A DNA stretch of 6,756 nucleotides from UBA2272 sp034368805 (GCA_034368805.1 JAXMLJ010000091.1:1-6756), one strand, 5' to 3'; positions 1 through 6,452 are shown, counted from the first letter of the stretch. The notes: generated by a model not told the origin, from the sequence alone. Numbers and translations are program-made.

Positions 1-1355
1 GCCACGAAGATCGCGATCAGCACTGCGAAGTACACCGCGGCGTAGACACCGCCTACTCGCGCCATCAGCGCCGCGATCACCGCGATCTGTGCAGAGCACG
101 GAACCGCGATCGCCATCAGCGCCGTGGCGATGAAGCGCTCACGCTTCGAGCCGAGGATCCGCGTGGTGAGGGTACCCATCGTGACGCACCCGAGACCGAG
201 GATGAGCGGTATGATGGCTCGCCCGTTGAGTCCCAGGCCTGTGAGCGCGCGGTCGGCCAGCGCCGCGATGCGCGGCAGGTAGCCTGAGTCCTCGAGTAGC
301 GCCATCAGCAGGTAGAAACCCGCGACGAGCGGGAAGATCACGCCGACAAGATACGTAGCGGTCATCGTGAGCACGCCGAACTCACCTGCGAGCAGCGTGT
401 GCACCACGGTTCCGTCGGCGAAGACGCGCTCGACCAGCCCTCGAACGAACGGCTCCCAGACGCCCTGCATGAGCGTCTCCTCAGTCAGGCCCACGATGTC
501 ACCGGCGACCCACACGCCAAGGACCTGATAGACGGCGGCGAGCAGCACCGCCAGGAGAGGAAGACCTGTCGCCGGACGAAGCATGAACCGCGAGAGGCGC
601 GTTGCGAACGTGACGCCCTCGTCGGTGGTGGTGAGTACGTGACCGACGACATCGTCGACCCGTATGCGGCGTCGGGTGTAGATGGCGTCACGTGCGTCCG
701 CCGGCTCAAGGTCATGGCGGGCCGCGACCTGCTCGTCACCCTCAAGGACCAGCAGTGCCTCGGCGCGCGAACCGGTACGGACAGCCATCTCCACGATATC
801 CGCCTCGAGCGTATGGTCCGCGTGCCCCGGACGGGCCTCGGCCACTCGCGCGATGAGCTCGTCCAGCCCACGCCCCTCAACGGCGACGGTCTCGATCACG
901 GGCACGCCGAGCAGGTCCTCGAGCAGGTCGCGGTCGATGACCACACCCTGACGCCGCGCCTCATCGACCATGTTGAGCGCAACGACCATCGGCAGGCCGA
1001 GATCGATGAGCTGAAGCGTCAGGAACAGGTCCCGCTCGGGATGTACCGCGTCAACGATGTTGACGACCACGTCGGCGCTCAGGATGACATCGCGCGCCAC
1101 GGCCTCCTCATCGTTGAACGAGCCGACGCCGTAGACGCCCGGCGTATCCACGATGTCGTAGTCGGCGTGGCGCCCGCGAGTGATCTCCACGGTCGTCCCG
1201 GGGAAGTTGCTCACGTCGACGTACGTGCCTGTCAGCGCGCCGAAGAACACGGACTTCCCGACGTTGGGATTACCCGCCAGAACGAGGCTCGGACGGCGAC
1301 CGCCCTCGCGTGGAAGCGACCGACCCGGTGCGCCGTGGCATCTAGCGGCGCTCAT
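1..1355 (-). CDS. feoB: Ferrous iron transport protein B, FeoB (partial, C-terminal part beyond window)
   Basis: FeoB moves Fe(II) across the cytoplasmic membrane; a cytosolic N-terminal G domain is joined to a membrane permease. The 451 residues seen here contain G1 GNPNVGKS (28-35), the switch segment NFPGTTVE (50-57), G3 DTPG (70-73) and G4 NMVD (128-131). The G5 position reads TVAVEG (157-161) rather than the usual SA motif. Hydrophobic permease segments begin near residue 262. The Gate-type segments are LGLGCVTMGTLTTRIL (386-401) and PCSAQ (419-423), which differ from the classical GFGC-x-VP and SCSARLP motifs. The ATG start is firm: the only start codon after an in-frame TAA six codons upstream. 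It overlaps the end of feoA by 14 bp, so the two are co-transcribed and probably translationally coupled. The frame is open to base 1, so the gene continues outside. The family is certain. The metal (iron versus manganese) is inferred from the linked feoA. Confidence 0.96.
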   Translation of the reverse strand, partial: MSAARCHGAPGRSLPREGGRRPSLVLAGNPNVGKSVFFGALTGTYVDVSNFPGTTVEITRGRHADYDIVDTPGVYGVGSFNDEEAVARDVILSADVVVNIVDAVHPERDLFLTLQLIDLGLPMVVALNMVDEARRQGVVIDRDLLEDLLGVPVIETVAVEGRGLDELIARVAEARPGHADHTLEADIVEMAVRTGSRAEALLVLEGDEQVAARHDLEPADARDAIYTRRRIRVDDVVGHVLTTTDEGVTFATRLSRFMLRPATGLPLLAVLLAAVYQVLGVWVAGDIVGLTEETLMQGVWEPFVRGLVERVFADGTVVHTLLAGEFGVLTMTATYLVGVIFPLVAGFYLLMALLEDSGYLPRIAALADRALTGLGLNGRAIIPLILGLGCVTMGTLTTRILGSKRERFIATALMAIAVPCSAQIAVIAALMARVGGVYAAVYFAVLIAIFV

Positions 1356-1629
1356 CGGCCGTCTCGATCCTTATGCGGCGCGCCAGACCCCGGCCGACGG
1401 CGATCTCCTGTCGGCCCGACCGCAACACGACGGGCCCACCGGGCAGCGTGGTGACGCAGTGGACAGTGGCACCGACACCCATCCCAAAGCGCACGGCCTG
1501 CGCCCGGGCACTGTCGTCGTGGATGCCGGCGATGACCGCCTCGTCTCCCGCCCGTAGCACAGCCAACGTACCGGGGTCTTCGCCCCACCGTCCGCCGAAG
1601 CCTCGTCCGTGTCCGTTGCGTCCGCGCAT
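1342..1629 (-). CDS. feoA: Ferrous iron transport protein A, FeoA
   Basis: This is a 95-residue cytosolic SH3-like protein of the FeoA family, which assists FeoB. The core, residues 22-90, follows the family pattern: a start resembling LAVLRAGDEAVIAGI (22-36), a short helix ending in RFGMGVGATVHCV (47-59), the LPGGPVVLR strand (62-70), then EIAVGRGLARRIRIE (75-89). The length is slightly above the usual 75-85 residues because of an N-terminal leader rich in Gly, Arg and His (residues 2-15), which is not part of the FeoA fold and might bind metal or nucleic acid. The start is supported by an AAGGAG ribosome binding site (complement of 1635-1640), 5 bases from the ATG. It is the first gene of the feoAB operon, with a promoter and operator-like repeat just upstream. 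The TAG stop lies inside feoB. Confidence 0.93.
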   Translation of the reverse strand: MRGRNGHGRGFGGRWGEDPGTLAVLRAGDEAVIAGIHDDSARAQAVRFGMGVGATVHCVTTLPGGPVVLRSGRQEIAVGRGLARRIRIETADERR

Positions 1630-1651
1630 GGCAACTCCTTGCAGGTGGTGT

Positions 1652-1667
1652 GTTAGTAGGTGCTAAC
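1652..1667. promoter_or_regulatory. Inverted repeat, candidate metal-regulator operator for feoAB
   Basis: GTTAG, six bases, CTAAC form a perfect 5-bp inverted repeat. It lies between the predicted feoA transcription start and its ribosome binding site, roughly +10 to +25, where a bound repressor would block transcription. A further related half-site (ATTAGTA on the minus strand) overlaps the feoA -10 box at 1684-1690. The TTAG-N6-CTAA spacing resembles half-site arrangements of DtxR-family iron or manganese regulators, whose consensus contains TTAG and CTAA elements, but it is not a full match to the 19-bp DtxR/IdeR box. An RNA hairpin in the leader is the alternative. The repeat is seen directly; its role is inferred. 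Confidence 0.45.
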
Positions 1668-1682
1668 TCTGATGCACTACGC

Positions 1683-1711
1683 ATACTAATCACGTTTGGG
1701 ACCAGCGTCAA
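1683..1711 (-). promoter_or_regulatory. Predicted sigma70-type promoter of feoAB
   Basis: On the minus strand, TTGACG (complement of 1706-1711) is followed after exactly 17 bases by TAGTAT (complement of 1683-1688). The -35 box matches 5 of 6 consensus bases and the -10 box 4 of 6. Transcription would start near 1676, giving a leader of about 45 bases before the feoA ATG. This leader includes the inverted repeat at 1652-1667. Confidence 0.6.
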
Positions 1712-1777
1712 CACCCTCGGCCGTTTCGATGTTCCGGACATCGGCGCACGGTCGGGACGCGTGTCACTCCCCTCGGC

Positions 1778-1783
1778 TACAAT
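1778..1783 (+). promoter_or_regulatory. Candidate -10 box for sdaAA
   Basis: TACAAT matches 5 of 6 bases of the -10 consensus and lies about 26 bases before the sdaAA ATG. The best -35 candidate at an 18-base spacing is GGGACG (1754-1759), only 3 of 6, so this promoter is weak or needs an activator. Confidence 0.35.
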
Positions 1784-1809
1784 CAGTCACGTCAGCAATC
1801 GGAGGCATC

Positions 1810-2712
1810 ATGGCGTACGCGACCTATGCGGGACTGGCCGAGGCGGCACGCGCGCGCGGATCCCTCGGCGCGGCAGCCCTTGCGCGCGAGGTTGAAGACA
1901 GCGGGCTGTCGCCCGATGCGCTCAACGCCCGAATGGGCCGGGAGCTCGACGTTATGGCCTCCGCGATCGCCGTCGGCCTTGCGGGTGCCGAGCGATCACG
2001 ATCGGGCCTCACCGGCGGTGACGCCGCGCGCGTGATGGCCGGCCCCTCGGTGCTCGGCCCCGGGTTCAGGGACGCGCTGGCCTCCGCGATCGCCGTCGGC
2101 GAGACCAATGCCCGCATGGGCCGGATCGTCGCCGCCCCTACGGCCGGAGCCTCCGGAGTCGTTCCCGCGGTGCTTCTGGCGATCGGACGACTCCGTGGGT
2201 CGTCCAGGGCAGACATCATCAGCGCGCTGTTCGCGGCAGGCGCTGTCGGCGCGGTCATCGCCGCCCGGGCCACGCTCTCAGGAGCAGCCGGCGGCTGCCA
2301 GGCCGAGATCGGCGCCGCGTCAGCGATGTCGGCCGCAGCAGCAGCCGAGATGATGGGAGCGGACCCGGAGACCTGCGGGCACGCCGCCTCGCTCGCGCTT
2401 CAGGGACAGATGGGCCTGGTGTGTGACCCGGTCGGCGGTCTCGTCGAGCTGCCCTGCGTCATGCGCAACGCCACCGGAACGGCCGTGGCGTTCGCGGCGA
2501 TCGAGATGGCTCTTGCTGGCGTCCGCTTCCCGATACCACTGGACGAAGTCATAGTCGCCATGGGCCAGGTCGGCCGCAGTCTGCCTCCAAGCTTGCGCGA
2601 GACCGCTCTGGGAGGCCTGGCGGCAACTCCCACAGGACGCTCGCTCGGCCGTACGGCGTGCACGCCCTACGGATCACCTGCCCCTGACGGGGACGGCGAC
2701 CTTGATGCCTGA
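1810..2712 (+). CDS. sdaAA: L-serine dehydratase, iron-sulfur-dependent, alpha subunit
   Basis: This is a 300-residue protein of the serine dehydratase alpha-chain family, which with a beta subunit deaminates L-serine to pyruvate and ammonia using a [4Fe-4S] cluster in the cytosol. Family signatures are SGLTGGDA (65-72), NARMGRIVAAPTAGASG (100-116), GAAGGCQAEIGAAS (158-171), CDPVGGLVELPC (205-216) and GGLAATPTGR (268-277). Cys163, Cys205 and Cys216 correspond to the three cysteines that hold the cluster. Length and order match the Bacillus-type split enzyme. After the ATPTGR motif there is a roughly 20-residue tail ending in acidic residues. The ATG at 1810 is chosen for its GGAGG site 4 bases upstream (1801-1805); the frame opens further upstream to about 1696, but that lies in the promoter region. 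No sdaAB is visible on either side. The stop codon overlaps the start of the downstream kinase gene. Confidence 0.95.
   Translation: MAYATYAGLAEAARARGSLGAAALAREVEDSGLSPDALNARMGRELDVMASAIAVGLAGAERSRSGLTGGDAARVMAGPSVLGPGFRDALASAIAVGETNARMGRIVAAPTAGASGVVPAVLLAIGRLRGSSRADIISALFAAGAVGAVIAARATLSGAAGGCQAEIGAASAMSAAAAAEMMGADPETCGHAASLALQGQMGLVCDPVGGLVELPCVMRNATGTAVAFAAIEMALAGVRFPIPLDEVIVAMGQVGRSLPPSLRETALGGLAATPTGRSLGRTACTPYGSPAPDGDGDLDA
1955..2100 (+). repeat. Exact 23-bp direct repeat inside sdaAA
   Basis: The bases at 1955-1977 recur identically at 2078-2100, 123 bases (41 codons) apart and in the same frame, both encoding ASAIAVG (residues 50-56 and 91-97). They are flanked on the outside by near-identical NARMGR segments (residues 39-44 and 100-105). 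Only the second NARMGR occupies a family-conserved position. Confidence 0.85.
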
Positions 2713-4825
2713 CCGCCGCGATCGCACGGCCCGCAGGTGGCGCGTCCTGCCCCCACGCCTCTCGACCAGGCTGACACTCACCACGGTCGTGACTGCGATC
2801 GTCGTCTTCGCACTGTTCGGGACTGCCGTCAGCATCGCCTTCGCCTACCACGTCCGGGCGATGACCAGAAGCGACCAACTGAACCATCTCTCCGAGGTGG
2901 AGTTCGTGCTCGAGCTCAAGGCCAGAGAGCTGGACTCCCACCTCATGGGCTTCACCGAGTGGCAGGAGTTCTACGATCGCACCGTCGCACCGGATCCGTC
3001 CTTCGCCGCAGACGAACTAGACCCATGGCTCCCGGAGCGTGCGGGTGCGACCGGCATCGTCTGGCAACGTTCCGACGGTGTCGTTCTCCACGAGCGCGGC
3101 AACGCCGCGGATATCGAGCAGCTTCTCTCCGTAGCAGAGCACGGCGATGCGGCGGGTCTACTGCTCATGCCGTCCGGCCCCGCGATCGTGGCCGTCCGGC
3201 GGATTATCGGCAGCCCCGAAGGAGACCCCGTAGGGATCCTCGCTATCGCCAGGCCGGTCGACCCCGCCGACCTCCCTGCGACAGTCCTCGAAACCGAGAC
3301 CAACTCTGCCGAACCGAAGCCGCTCCTCTCGGCCAGCGGGTGGACCGAGCTAAGCGCACCGCGAGGCTACTCGGCAGCGGTCGCTGACCTCAGAGGCGGC
3401 CGCATGGTGACCCGCGGCACCCTGAGCGGCATAGATGGCAAGAAGGCGCTCGTCGTCGAGATCTCTCAGCCGGATCCGTGGCTCGGTGAGGGCCGCGCGT
3501 GGGTCGTGGTCGTGGTGCCCATCGCCCTTGGCCTCAGCACGGCCGCCGCGGGGCTGGTGCTCGGCGCGGTGCTCTCCCGGAGCATCGGGGTACCCCTCGC
3601 ACGGTTCGTCGCGTACATGCGAGACCAGGGCTACTACGCGCTACAGGGCCTCCCGGTCAGTGATGAGCTCGTCTTGGATCCCGGACTGCCCGACGACTTC
3701 AAGGAACTCGGGCAGGTCATCGTCGATCTCATGACCCAGCTGCGGGTCAACCAGGCGGAGCTGATCGACGCCGGGGAACAGGCGCTGGCTGCCGAGCGCG
3801 CCTTCAGGTTGGTCGTCGAGGAGTCTCCCGAGGTCAAGATCCTCGTCCGTGAGGGCGTCGTGGAGATCGCCAACCCTGCGGCGGCCCACTTCTTCGGCTT
3901 ACACCTGGGCGATCTGGTCAGAGCAGATCCGAGCGGCATCTTCTCAGGAGTCACCCTCACCGACGAGCAGGGACAGGCCATTGACCTAAGCGGCGTCGGC
4001 ACGATGGCGGCGGCGGCGCCGGTGGTCGCGCGCTGCGAAATGCCCGACCAGCCCGACCGGTGGGTGGAGATCAGCGTCGCCACGATCGACAGGCTCGGTC
4101 GCGACTACGTCATCTCGGCACGCAACGTCACTGAGGAGCGTCGGCTCGAGGCCCTCCGTCAAGAGATCCTGTCGCTCGTCTCCCACGACCTCCGCAGTCC
4201 GCTGACGGTCGTACGCGGATACCTGGACATCCTCGACCGGCAGTTCCCCGCGGCTGGCGAGCACGAGGCTATCGCCGGAGCGCAGCGCGCGGCCCGGCGC
4301 ATGGAGGGCCTCCTTGAGGATCTGCTGAACGCGACGCGCGCCGAGCGCGCCTTCGCGCCAACAGTGATGCGCACGATCGATCTCGGCGAGCTGGTGGATA
4401 CGCTCGTCACCTCGATGCGGCTTAGTACCGAGCAGGAGTTGCGGGTGTACGTTGACCATGACGTGACCGTACTCGGTGACGCTGCCCGACTGGAACAGGC
4501 GGTCACGAATCTCGTCGGCAACGCAATCAAGCATGGGGGATCGTACGGCGCCATCGACGTGCGCGTGTTCCGGCGGGGCGAGCGTGCGTGCGTCTCCGTG
4601 AAAGACAAGGGACCGGGTGTGGAACCCGCGCTCGTGGAGCATGTGTTCGACCGGGGCGTGCGTGGACCGGCGGCGGACGGTCTGCCCGGTCTGGGCCTGG
4701 GCCTGTATATCGTGCGTATCGTGGCCGAAGCACACGGGGGCTCGGTGACGGTCGAGGAGCACGGCCGACCCGGCGCACTGTTCGTGATGGACCTGCCACT
4801 CGAACATCAGGCGACGTCCGGCTAG
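2705..4825 (+). CDS. Membrane sensor histidine kinase (CHASE4-like, HAMP, PAS, HisKA, HATPase_c)
   Basis: This is a 706-residue two-component sensor kinase. TM1 spans about 24-48. An extracytoplasmic domain (about 50-262) with a motif near EWQEFYDRTV (85-94) resembles CHASE4. TM2 spans about 265-290. An atypical HAMP region (291-350) has a connector longer than usual. A PAS-like domain runs about 360-478, starting AERAFRLVVEESP. The HisKA domain has the H-box SHDLRSPL (493-500) with phospho-acceptor His494. The ATPase domain has N-box NLVGNAIKH (602-610), G1 DKGPG (634-638) and G2 GLGLGL (662-667). All catalytic motifs are intact, so it should be active; the ligand is unknown. The start is ATG 2705 (TTG 2702 directly before it is an alternative), inside the last codons of sdaAA, implying translational coupling. 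The Shine-Dalgarno is weak (GGGGA near 2689). No response regulator is adjacent. The gene ends against ddl with overlapping stops. Confidence 0.93.
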   Translation: MPDRRDRTARRWRVLPPRLSTRLTLTTVVTAIVVFALFGTAVSIAFAYHVRAMTRSDQLNHLSEVEFVLELKARELDSHLMGFTEWQEFYDRTVAPDPSFAADELDPWLPERAGATGIVWQRSDGVVLHERGNAADIEQLLSVAEHGDAAGLLLMPSGPAIVAVRRIIGSPEGDPVGILAIARPVDPADLPATVLETETNSAEPKPLLSASGWTELSAPRGYSAAVADLRGGRMVTRGTLSGIDGKKALVVEISQPDPWLGEGRAWVVVVVPIALGLSTAAAGLVLGAVLSRSIGVPLARFVAYMRDQGYYALQGLPVSDELVLDPGLPDDFKELGQVIVDLMTQLRVNQAELIDAGEQALAAERAFRLVVEESPEVKILVREGVVEIANPAAAHFFGLHLGDLVRADPSGIFSGVTLTDEQGQAIDLSGVGTMAAAAPVVARCEMPDQPDRWVEISVATIDRLGRDYVISARNVTEERRLEALRQEILSLVSHDLRSPLTVVRGYLDILDRQFPAAGEHEAIAGAQRAARRMEGLLEDLLNATRAERAFAPTVMRTIDLGELVDTLVTSMRLSTEQELRVYVDHDVTVLGDAARLEQAVTNLVGNAIKHGGSYGAIDVRVFRRGERACVSVKDKGPGVEPALVEHVFDRGVRGPAADGLPGLGLGLYIVRIVAEAHGGSVTVEEHGRPGALFVMDLPLEHQATSG

Positions 4826-5772
4826 AGGTCGAGCGCAAGCCCCACGAGCCGGTCACACAGCTCCGGGAATTCGATTCCTGCCGCGCGCGCCGCATCCGGG
4901 AGCAGACTGGTGCGCGTCATGCCCGGGATCGTATTCAACTCGAGAACGAAGACCTCACCCGCAGCCGTGACGATCATGTCGGTGCGCGACATGCCCCTGC
5001 AGTCAAGGGCCCGGTGGGCGGCGACCGCGACAGCCTGGCATTCGGCACGCGCGTTCTCGCTGATGCGCGCCGGGATGATGTGACTGCTCATTCCGGGAAC
5101 GTACTTAGACTCGTAGTCGTAGAACTCGTGCTCCGGAACCACCTCGAGTGTGGGCAGCGCCATCAACTCGCGATTCCCGATCACTCCGACAGTCACCTCG
5201 GCCCCCGCAACAAACGACTCCACGAGAACCGTGTCGTCGTGCTCGAGAGCACGTGCCACGGCCGCCGGCAGCTCGCCGGGCTCGTGGACGATGGACATTC
5301 CCACCGACGAGCCCTCGCTCACCGGCTTGACCACGAGCTTTTCGCCGAGCGAGCCGGTGATCGTAGCGTAGTCGACCGGCGAGTCGGCCCTCAGGACAGC
5401 GAACGCCGGAGTCTGCAGGCCCTCGGCAAGGAAGATGTGTTTGGACATGACCTTGTCCATGGCAAGCGCACTCGCAAGCACACCCGACCCGACGTACGGC
5501 AGGCCAAGCAGCTCGAGAAGTCCCTGGATCGTGCCGTCCTCCCCGAACCTGCCGTGCAGGCAGACGAACACGGCGTCAAATCCACCGGTGCGCAGCTGCT
5601 CGATGAAGCCGTCCTCGGCACTGTCGATCTGCGTGACCGCGTGACCGCGATTTTCAAGCGCGGAGACCACCTGCGCACCCGTGTTCAGCGAGACTTCTCG
5701 CTCGGCCGAGGTACCGCCTGCGAGAACAGCCAGCGAGAGACTGCCGGCGCGACCTGCAGCAGGCATCACCAT
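4822..5772 (-). CDS. ddl: D-alanine--D-alanine ligase
   Basis: This is a 316-residue cytosolic ATP-grasp ligase that joins two D-alanines for the peptidoglycan precursor. Visible motifs are LAVLAGGTSAEREVSL (14-29), with Glu24 as the first-substrate carboxylate contact; CLHGRFGEDGTIQG (71-84); AMDK (104-107); VVKPVSEGSSVGMS (147-160); the omega-loop FYDYESKY (217-224), whose tyrosine is typical of D-Ala-D-Ala rather than D-Ala-D-Lac enzymes; and the metal-binding ELNTIPGMT (278-286) plus RTD (263-265). Length matches the family (about 300-320). ATG 5772 is preferred because GGAG lies 6 bases upstream. ATG 5766, which overlaps the upstream TGA as TGATG, is nearly as likely and gives 314 residues. 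It forms an operon with the membrane gene upstream, overlapping it by 1-7 bp. The TAG stop shares a CTAG with the converging kinase gene. Confidence 0.96.
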   Translation of the reverse strand: MVMPAAGRAGSLSLAVLAGGTSAEREVSLNTGAQVVSALENRGHAVTQIDSAEDGFIEQLRTGGFDAVFVCLHGRFGEDGTIQGLLELLGLPYVGSGVLASALAMDKVMSKHIFLAEGLQTPAFAVLRADSPVDYATITGSLGEKLVVKPVSEGSSVGMSIVHEPGELPAAVARALEHDDTVLVESFVAGAEVTVGVIGNRELMALPTLEVVPEHEFYDYESKYVPGMSSHIIPARISENARAECQAVAVAAHRALDCRGMSRTDMIVTAAGEVFVLELNTIPGMTRTSLLPDAARAAGIEFPELCDRLVGLALDL

Positions 5773-6320
5773 ACCCCGCTCCCGGTGAGTACCTCGAGCA
5801 TGTACAGCGTCACTATCCACACCATCGCTCCGAAGAACGCAGCGAGTGCGCCACGCGTGAGCGCGGAAGCCAGCAGACCCCGACGCCGGTCCGCCGAACG
5901 TCGCGAACGCGCCACGAGCCAGACAGCCAGTGAGAGCAGCGGGCCGAGTACGGCGAGCGCGAGGCCGGCGAACACGAGCGGCGCGTAGACCGGCAGCCAC
6001 CGTGCCGGCTGCTCGGGCGTGGCGGAGTCGAGAAGGTACGCCGACAGGCCCGAGAGGGCGATCCAGGCACCCAGGTAGACCGCATACGGTACCCAGGTGA
6101 GACCGCCGTCCACGGCTTCCACGAGAACCGCGTCGGCTGCGGTCCCGTCCGAAGGCTCGTCATCGGAAACGCCCGGCTCGGGTTCGACTTTGGGTGCCTC
6201 CGCCTCATCGAGCACGGGCTCGACCACGGCCTCATCGGTAAGCCCCCCGGCGACCTCGCTTGCGGGCTCATCGATCGCCGACGGGTTCAGCTCTTCGGCG
6301 ATATCGTGGTGATCTGACAC
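5766..6320 (-). CDS. Small membrane protein with acidic N-terminal tail (unknown function)
   Basis: I do not recognise this 184-residue protein. Residues 1-72 are predicted disordered and very acidic: about 22 Asp/Glu against a single Lys. Three hydrophobic segments follow, at about 76-97, 109-137 and 154-178. The loop between the second and third is strongly basic (RSRRSADRRR, 138-147). By the positive-inside rule the acidic tail and basic loop face the cytosol and the C-terminus faces outward. There is no signal peptide and no catalytic motif. The start is GTG 6320, supported by GAGGG 5 bases upstream and by a promoter further up. It is the first gene of an operon with ddl, whose start overlaps its TGA stop, so a link to cell envelope synthesis is a reasonable but unproven inference. 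Confidence 0.85.
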   Translation of the reverse strand: MSDHHDIAEELNPSAIDEPASEVAGGLTDEAVVEPVLDEAEAPKVEPEPGVSDDEPSDGTAADAVLVEAVDGGLTWVPYAVYLGAWIALSGLSAYLLDSATPEQPARWLPVYAPLVFAGLALAVLGPLLSLAVWLVARSRRSADRRRGLLASALTRGALAAFFGAMVWIVTLYMLEVLTGSGVW

Positions 6321-6353
6321 GCGCGCCCTCTTCCCGGGAATGTCCTCCGCGTC

Positions 6354-6382
6354 AGTCTAGTCGAGCCTTGGGAGCGCGACAA
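6354..6382 (-). promoter_or_regulatory. Predicted sigma70-type promoter of the membrane protein-ddl operon
   Basis: On the minus strand, TTGTCG (complement of 6377-6382) is followed after 17 bases by TAGACT (complement of 6354-6359), each matching 4 of 6 consensus bases. The predicted start, near 6347, leaves a leader of about 27 bases before the GTG at 6320, which includes its ribosome binding site. Confidence 0.45.
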
Positions 6383-6417
6383 CGCCCGCCGCCGAGCTGT
6401 GGAGCTTTCGTGGATTC

Positions 6418-6449
6418 GCCTCGGCAGGCGCCCGTTGCCCGCCTCGGCA
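6418..6449 (+). repeat. Short direct repeat upstream of the gene at 6500
   Basis: GCCTCGGCA occurs at 6418-6426 and again at 6441-6449, 23 bases apart start to start, close to two helical turns. The second copy ends four bases before a TACTAT -10-like box (6453-6458). No good -35 is visible for that box, so paired activator sites are possible, but chance repetition in GC-rich DNA is also plausible. Confidence 0.3.
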
Positions 6450-6452
6450 TCG

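Noticed and set aside
399..1454. Long plus-strand open frame of 351 residues opposite feoB
   Set aside because: It is antisense to clear FeoB motifs; the residues are Arg/His/Asp-rich with no family signature. Such frames are common opposite GC-rich genes.
1652..1667. Classical DtxR/IdeR iron box
   Set aside because: The 19-bp consensus has GTTAG and CTAAC separated by one base; here they are six apart, so it is recorded only as an operator-like repeat.
1696..1809. Upstream extension of sdaAA to an alternative start near 1696
   Set aside because: The extension would cover the divergent promoter region and adds residues unlike the family. The GGAGG at 1801-1805 points to ATG 1810.
3986..4807. 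Minus-strand open frame of 273 residues opposite the kinase catalytic region
   Set aside because: The plus strand encodes intact HisKA and ATPase motifs here. The antisense product shows only low-complexity Arg/His-rich sequence.
4800..4850. Intrinsic terminator between the kinase and ddl
   Set aside because: No stem followed by a T-run is present on either strand; the coding regions overlap there.
4588..5988. Plus-strand open frame of 466 residues opposite ddl
   Set aside because: It runs across the end of the kinase, all of ddl and part of the membrane gene in antisense. Composition is Arg-rich with no motif or ribosome binding site; it is a GC shadow.
5773..6000. N-terminal extension of ddl to a start near 6000
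   Set aside because: It overlaps the membrane protein coding region, is Arg/Ala-rich, and the Ddl fold begins about 12 residues after ATG 5772.
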